From the NCBI RefSeq assembly GCF_030695125.1, contig NZ_JAUYTP010000078.1, positions 1 to 64,000 of the forward strand: a stretch of DNA of 64,000 nt. The letters run 5' to 3'. The translations under genes were made by a program, and so were the position numbers. Source of the stretch: Allobosea sp. (lineage in GTDB: Bacteria > Pseudomonadota > Alphaproteobacteria > Rhizobiales > Beijerinckiaceae). Positions 59,879 through 64,000 of the stretch are shown piece after piece. Positions within the stretch are counted from its first letter, which is position 1; each line of letters begins with the position of its first letter. The notes under the pieces were generated by a model. The model did no database searches, was not told where the DNA came from, and worked only from the letters and a program-made list of their open reading frames with translations.

Positions 59879-61522
59879 TCAGGTGGTCTTGCCTTTCGCA
59901 ATCTCCATCTCCCGCAGAGCCTTGCGCCGGATTTTGCCCGTCGCGGTCAGCGGCAGTTCGGTGACGAACTCGACATGGCGCGGATACTGATAGGCGGCCA
60001 GCCTGTCCCGCACGAAGGCCTGGATCTCGGCGGCCAGCGCCGCCGACGGCGCGATGCCGGGCAGCGGCAGCACGAAGGCCTTTACCGCCTCGGTGCGGAT
60101 GGGATCGGGCACGCCGATGACGGCCACCATCAGCACGGCGGGATGGCGGATGATGCAGTCCTCGATGTCGCCCGGCCCGATCCGGTAGGAGCCCGAGGAG
60201 ATGATGTCGTCGTCGCGGCCCTGGAACCAGAGATAGCCGTCCTCGTCGCAATGGCCGGTGTCGCCGGTGAGGAGCCAGTCGCCCGCGAACTTGGCCGCCG
60301 TTTCCTCGGGCTGGCGCCAATAGCCGAGCATCATCACCGGGTCGGGACGGGCCACCGCGATCACGCCTGGCATACCCGCCGGCAGGGGCTCGCCCTCGGG
60401 CGACACCACCGCGACGCGGTGGCCCGGCACGGCGCGGCCCATCGAGCCCGGGCGGATCGGGAAGAGATCGGCATTGTTGGCGACCAGCAGATTGGCCTCG
60501 GTCTGGCCGTAGAACTCGTTGACCGCGAAGCCGAAGGTCTCGCGGCTCCAGTCCAGCAGGTCGGCGCCGAGCGTCTCTCCGCCGCTGCCGATCGAGCGCA
60601 GGGCGTGGCCGAAGCGGCGGGGATCGGCGACCTGGCGCATCAGCTTCAGCGCGGTCGGCGGCAGGAAGGCGTTGCGCACGCGGTGGCGCGCCATCAGCTC
60701 GAAAGCGGCCTCGGGGTCGAATTTGCGGGCGCGCGAGGCCAGAACCGGCACGCCGAAACAGAGGCTGGGCAACAGCACATCGAGCAGGCCGCCGATCCAG
60801 GCCCAGTCGGCCGGGGTCCAGAACAGGTCGCCGGCCTGCGGGAAGAAGGCCTGTGGCATCTGCACACCCGGCAGATGGCCGAGCAGGACGCGGTGGGCAT
60901 GGAGCGCACCCTTGGGCTTTCCGGTGGTGCCGGAGGTGTAGATGATGACCGCGGGATCGTCGGCGAGCGTTTCGACCGGGGTGAAGGCGTCGGAGGCCTT
61001 CGCCATTTCGGTCGCGAGGTCGAGCGTGCCGTCGGGGCCGGGGCCGTCAGCCAGTATGATCAGCCGCAGATCGGGCAAGGCGTGGCGGATCGCCTCGATC
61101 TTCGGCAGGTTTTCGGCATCCGTGATCAGCGCCGCCGCGCCGCTGTGCTGCAGCCGGTGTTCCAGCGCCTCGGGCCCGAACTGGATGAAGAGCGGCAGCG
61201 CGATGGCGCCCATCTTGTAGACCGCGAGATGGGCCATCGCCGTCTCGGGACGCTGCGGCAGCAGAATGCCGACGCGCTCACCCGCCGCGATGCCATGGCC
61301 GCGCAGCAGATTGGCGATGCGGTTGGAGGCGCGCTTGAGATCGTCGAAGCTGATGGTGGCGACGCCATTCTCGCCGTCCTCATAGATCACCGCCGGCTTG
61401 GCCGTCCCGTCGGCATGGCGGTCGCAGCAGGCGACACCGATGTTGAAATGCTCGGGGATCTCCCAGCGAAACCGCTCGACGGTTTCGCGATAGGTCGCGT
61501 GGCGCTGGAGCATCGTTGTCAT
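59879..61522 (-). CDS. Acyl-CoA ligase (benzoate-CoA-ligase-like group)
   Basis: About 547 residues from ATG 61522; a longer start at 61594 with GAGGGG upstream is possible. Family start LQRHATYRETVERFRWEIPEHFNIG is typical of the acyl-CoA synthetases near benzoate- and medium-chain-acid ligases. ATP loop IIYTSGTTGKPKGALHAH, then NEFYGQTEANLLVANNADLFPIRPG, TGDTGHCDEDGYLWFQGRDDDII and the catalytic Lys near LPLTATGKIRRKALR. It is convergent with the PCC gene and divergent from the AbrB/Doc pair. Confidence 0.92.
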   Translation of the reverse strand: MTTMLQRHATYRETVERFRWEIPEHFNIGVACCDRHADGTAKPAVIYEDGENGVATISFDDLKRASNRIANLLRGHGIAAGERVGILLPQRPETAMAHLAVYKMGAIALPLFIQFGPEALEHRLQHSGAAALITDAENLPKIEAIRHALPDLRLIILADGPGPDGTLDLATEMAKASDAFTPVETLADDPAVIIYTSGTTGKPKGALHAHRVLLGHLPGVQMPQAFFPQAGDLFWTPADWAWIGGLLDVLLPSLCFGVPVLASRARKFDPEAAFELMARHRVRNAFLPPTALKLMRQVADPRRFGHALRSIGSGGETLGADLLDWSRETFGFAVNEFYGQTEANLLVANNADLFPIRPGSMGRAVPGHRVAVVSPEGEPLPAGMPGVIAVARPDPVMMLGYWRQPEETAAKFAGDWLLTGDTGHCDEDGYLWFQGRDDDIISSGSYRIGPGDIEDCIIRHPAVLMVAVIGVPDPIRTEAVKAFVLPLPGIAPSAALAAEIQAFVRDRLAAYQYPRHVEFVTELPLTATGKIRRKALREMEIAKGKTT

Positions 61523-61615
61523 CTGCCGTGTCGTGGCTGGGGATTTGGCTTGCGGCGGCGACGATAGGCAAGGCCGGCGACTCTGCAGAATCATTGGCCC
61601 CTCATGTCTCCCTGT

Positions 61616-61634
61616 GTTATACAGCCGGTATAAC
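61616..61634. promoter_or_regulatory. Operator-like inverted repeat of the AbrB/Doc pair
   Basis: GTTATAC-AGCCG-GTATAAC has perfect seven-base arms and lies 15 bases upstream of the antitoxin start. It overlaps AT-rich hexamers that could serve as a -10 box. Antitoxins of this kind normally bind such sites to repress their own genes. Confidence 0.7.
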
Positions 61635-61649
61635 ATAGGAGGCTGTGTC

Positions 61650-61910
61650 ATGAACGAGATCAGCAAGCCGGCGGCCGCGACGGCCAACGTCCTTCAGATT
61701 CGCAAGATCGGCAATTCTCTGGGATTGATCCTGCCCAAGGAGTTGCTTGCACAGCTCGGTTTTGCCGAAGGCGACAGCCTGGAGTTCGTGCGGCAGCCCG
61801 AAGGTGGAGTCCGTTTGCAGCGCCACGACGACACACATGCCCGAGCGATGGCGATCGCACGTCAGGTGATGAAGGATTACGCCGATACAATGCGTGAGCT
61901 GGCCAAATGA
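61650..61910 (+). CDS. AbrB/MazE-type antitoxin
   Basis: 86 residues from ATG 61650 (AGGAGG upstream). The SpoVT/AbrB swapped-hairpin barrel is visible: LQIRKIGNSLGLILPKELLAQLGFAEGDSLEFVRQPEGGVRLQRHD. The C-terminal part (ARAMAIARQVMKDYADTMRELAK) is a helix that should cover the toxin. Its stop overlaps the Doc start (ATGA). Confidence 0.9.
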   Translation: MNEISKPAAATANVLQIRKIGNSLGLILPKELLAQLGFAEGDSLEFVRQPEGGVRLQRHDDTHARAMAIARQVMKDYADTMRELAK

Positions 61911-62302
61911 TGGAGCCGCTCTGGCTGAGCGTCGAGACGATCCAGGATATTCATGCCGAGCAACTCGTCATCTATGGCGGGCCCGAGGGCATACGAGACC
62001 AGGGTCTGCTGGAATCCGCCGTCGCCCGGCCGATCAACCGCTTTGCCTATGGCGAGACGGATCTTGCGGCGTTGGCCGCCGCCTATGCGTTCGGGCTCGC
62101 GCGAAACCATCCTTTCGTCGATGGCAACAAACGGGCTGCCTTCCTTGCAATGATGACTTTCCTGCGTTTCAACGGGGTCGCCTTCGCGCCGACCCAGCCC
62201 ATGGCCGCCGCCGCCATCCTCGCGCTGGCCGCCGGCGAGGTCGACGAGGACGGGCTGACGCGCTGGATCCGCGACAACTGGCCGAAGGATGCGCCGGCAT
62301 GA
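61907..62302 (+). CDS. Doc-type Fic toxin (death on curing)
   Basis: 131 residues. The Fic/Doc motif HPFVDGNKRAAF is intact at about residues 66-77, preceded by the family start LWLSVETIQDIHAEQLVIYGGPEGIRDQGLLESAVARP. Doc toxins phosphorylate EF-Tu and stop translation until neutralised by the antitoxin. The coupling to the AbrB-type gene makes a complete module. Confidence 0.92.
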   Translation: MMEPLWLSVETIQDIHAEQLVIYGGPEGIRDQGLLESAVARPINRFAYGETDLAALAAAYAFGLARNHPFVDGNKRAAFLAMMTFLRFNGVAFAPTQPMAAAAILALAAGEVDEDGLTRWIRDNWPKDAPA

Positions 62303-62370
62303 GGCTCGCGATGACCACCCCGATCCGGATCGAGGCCGCGATCAACGGGCCCTGGGGCGTGGCGGCCTAG
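62299..62370 (+). pseudogene. Possible 5' remnant of a BKACE-type gene
   Basis: An ATG at 62299 (overlapping the Doc stop) opens a 23-codon frame ending TAG 62370: MRLAMTTPIRIEAAINGPWG then VAA. The IRIEAAINGPWG stretch looks like the start of 3-keto-5-aminohexanoate cleavage (BKACE) enzymes, whose rest is missing. It may be a decayed gene; the resemblance is from memory and short. Confidence 0.3.
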
Positions 62371-62714
62371 GGGTGCGGGTCGGGAAAGCCGTGTCGCTGC
62401 GACAAGGCGGCCAGAATGCCGTCCTTATCGGCAATGAACGCCCGGCCGCGATGATGGCCGGTCTGGTGGGGCGAGGTCGCTCCCTCCGCCAGGACCAGCA
62501 GCGGCAGCGACTGGTTTTCGTCCCCCACCCGCGCGAGCACCGCATGCCGCGGCCGGAGCCAGTCGATGCGCTCGACATCGAGGCGGGCGGCCAGCTCGGG
62601 AAACGACGCCAGGACGCCTTCCAACAGGGCGCAATGCCAGCAGTAGAAGGACCGGCCCGGAAAGGCCGGGTCGGCAAAGCCGGGCTTGAGGAGATAAAGC
62701 GTGTCGCGGGTCAT
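62367..62714 (-). CDS. DUF3088-domain protein, thioredoxin-like
   Basis: 115 residues from ATG 62714 (GAGGAT upstream; ATG 62720 possible). LYLLKPGFADPAFPGRSFYCWHCALLEGVLASFPELAARLDVERIDWLRPR shows the DUF3088 pattern with a CxxC (YCWHC) near residue 25, as in thioredoxin-fold proteins, then PLLVLAEG. Function unknown; a redox or thiol role is possible. Its stop overlaps that of the convergent remnant. Confidence 0.8.
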   Translation of the reverse strand: MTRDTLYLLKPGFADPAFPGRSFYCWHCALLEGVLASFPELAARLDVERIDWLRPRHAVLARVGDENQSLPLLVLAEGATSPHQTGHHRGRAFIADKDGILAALSQRHGFPDPHP

Positions 62715-62946
62715 GGGCATCCTCGCGCTGTCCCAAGATCGGGCCGCATTGGCGTTGCCGGGCCAGCCGCCTACAAGATGCGGCCGCGACGGAACGGCTC
62801 GCTCCCACATGGTTGAACGGGGCTGCGCAGACAACCGCTATTTCGCGCGGGTCGCGCGGCACGGGCGATCGGGCTTCACGCCGCGTCCTGATCGCGCATG
62901 ATGTGAAGGTGCGGCCAGGTCCGCAGATGAGGGGAACCTGTTGGCC

Positions 62947-64000
62947 ATGGCGACGACGACCTGCGATGTCGTGATCCTCGGCGCGGGCCATAACGGCCTC
63001 GTCTGCGCGCACCGGCTCGCCAAGGCGGGGCTGTCGGTCACGGTTCTGGAGAGGCGCGGCGTCGTCGGCGGGGCGGCGGTGACCGAGAGCTTCCATCCCG
63101 GCTTCCGCAACTCGACCGCGAGCTACACGGTCAGCCTGCTGCGGCCCGAGATCATCGCGGCGATGGAGCTGCACCGGCACGGCCTGCAAATCGTCGAGCG
63201 GCGCATGGCCAACTTCCTGCCGCTGCCCGACGGGCGCCATCTTACGGCCGGTCCGGGCCGGACGGCGGCTTCCGTTTCCGCCTTCTCGGCGCGCGACGCG
63301 CAGCGGCTTGGCGCCTATGAGGCGCGGCTGGAGACGGTGGCCGCCGTGCTGCGCGACCTCGTTCTGGAGGCGCCGCCCAATCTCGGCGATGGCGGCTGGC
63401 TGGCTGCGCTGCCGGATCTGATCGACGCCGGCCGGGTCGCGCGGCGGCTGTCGCGGCTCGATCTGACCGCGAAGCGCGACGTGATGGACCTCTTCACCAA
63501 ATCGGCGGGGGACTGGCTCGACGGCTGGTTCGAGAGCGAGCCGATCAAGGCGCTGCTCGGCTTCGATTCCGTCGTCGGCAATTATGCCAGCCCCTACACG
63601 CCGGGCTCGGCTTATGTGCTGCTGCACCATGTCTTCGGCGAGGTGAACGGCAACAAGGGCGCCTGGGGCCATGCCATCGGCGGCATGGGCGCGATCACCC
63701 AGGCGATGGCGCGCGCGGCAGAAGCTGCCGGTGTGCAGATCGAACTGAATGCCGGCGTCTCGGAAGTGCTGGTGGAACAGGGCAGGGCGGTCGGCGTGCG
63801 TACCGAAGATGGCCGCGTGCACCGCGCGAAGCGCGTGGTGGCCAACGTCAACCCGAAGCTGCTGTTCACCAAGCTGGTACCGCAGTCCGAGCTGCCGGCC
63901 GACTTTGCTGAGCGCATGCGCGGTTATCGCTGTGGCTCGGGCACCTTCCGCATGAACGTGGCGCTGTCCGAGCTGCCGGATTTCAGCTGCCTGCCGGGCC
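62947..64000 (+). CDS. Phytoene-desaturase-like FAD oxidoreductase (partial)
   Basis: Runs off the right edge; 351 residues are visible. N-terminal FAD motif VVILGAGHNGLVCAHRLAKAG with ERRGVVGGAAVTESFHPGF, typical of the CrtI/PDS and retinol-saturase group; GHAIGGMGAITQAMARAAEAAGVQIELNAGV is the second conserved stretch. A TTG at 62941 is better spaced from GAGGGG and may be the true start. Substrate unknown; such proteins occur outside carotenoid pathways too. Confidence 0.85.
   Translation, partial: MATTTCDVVILGAGHNGLVCAHRLAKAGLSVTVLERRGVVGGAAVTESFHPGFRNSTASYTVSLLRPEIIAAMELHRHGLQIVERRMANFLPLPDGRHLTAGPGRTAASVSAFSARDAQRLGAYEARLETVAAVLRDLVLEAPPNLGDGGWLAALPDLIDAGRVARRLSRLDLTAKRDVMDLFTKSAGDWLDGWFESEPIKALLGFDSVVGNYASPYTPGSAYVLLHHVFGEVNGNKGAWGHAIGGMGAITQAMARAAEAAGVQIELNAGVSEVLVEQGRAVGVRTEDGRVHRAKRVVANVNPKLLFTKLVPQSELPADFAERMRGYRCGSGTFRMNVALSELPDFSCLPG

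Overview
The window is GC-rich DNA from an alphaproteobacterium, most likely of the order Hyphomicrobiales (Bosea-like, by inference). The evidence is the gene order zapE - mdh - sucC - sucD - sucA - sucB - lpd, strong G/C third-position use, a poly-3-hydroxybutyrate gene pair, iol genes with a fused IolC, and many rhizobial-style dispersed palindromes. No rRNA, tRNA or CRISPR array was recognised.

Layout. 1-3000: accessory DNA with the tail of an IS3-family transposase, then a visibly AT-richer two-gene unit (unknown 203-aa protein plus an HTH/ImmA-type metallopeptidase regulator) set between inverted copies of a 53-bp repeat. 3700-15900: core genes for ZapE, a TetR regulator and the TCA block. 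The TCA block has small extra genes in its junctions: a membrane protein between sucC and sucD, a DUF4160/DUF2442 pair between sucB and lpd, and an MNT/HEPN pair after lpd. 16580-22716: folD, a cytosine-deaminase-like amidohydrolase, an FAD-linked oxidase, a flavodoxin-fold reductase, a MarR regulator and an EamA transporter. 22915-26899 (minus strand): kup, ispG and a His-rich Fur/Zur-type regulator. 27001-33917: 3-hydroxybutyrate dehydrogenase with a coupled patatin, a DUF3830 protein, the YbaL-type antiporter, a PHA-system protein and small envelope or unknown proteins. 34231-37474: two sugar-nucleotide/SDR-type dehydrogenases and a flavoprotein. 37561-43343: an oligopeptide-type ABC importer (binding protein, two permeases, fused double ATPase). 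43849-50773 (minus strand): iolB, iolE, iolD, iolC and an RpiR-type regulator, with GGAA-N6-TTCC upstream of iolC. 50954-57130: a racemase-like protein, an SDR, a TRAP transporter and a divergent IclR regulator. 57305-61522: an acyl-CoA ligase coupled to a double PCC-domain protein, and a convergent second acyl-CoA ligase. 61650-64000: an AbrB/Doc toxin-antitoxin pair, a gene remnant, a DUF3088 protein and the start of a phytoene-desaturase-like flavoprotein.

The strongest unexplained structure is the set of palindromic elements. At least five families occur about twenty times. Three share CGTCAT...ATGACG ends. They occupy every junction of the ABC importer operon, and one copy lies in frame inside the fused ATPase gene, where it encodes the linker between the two ATPase domains. 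The other leading candidate for something new is the HTH-ImmA plus unknown-partner unit at 465-2221.
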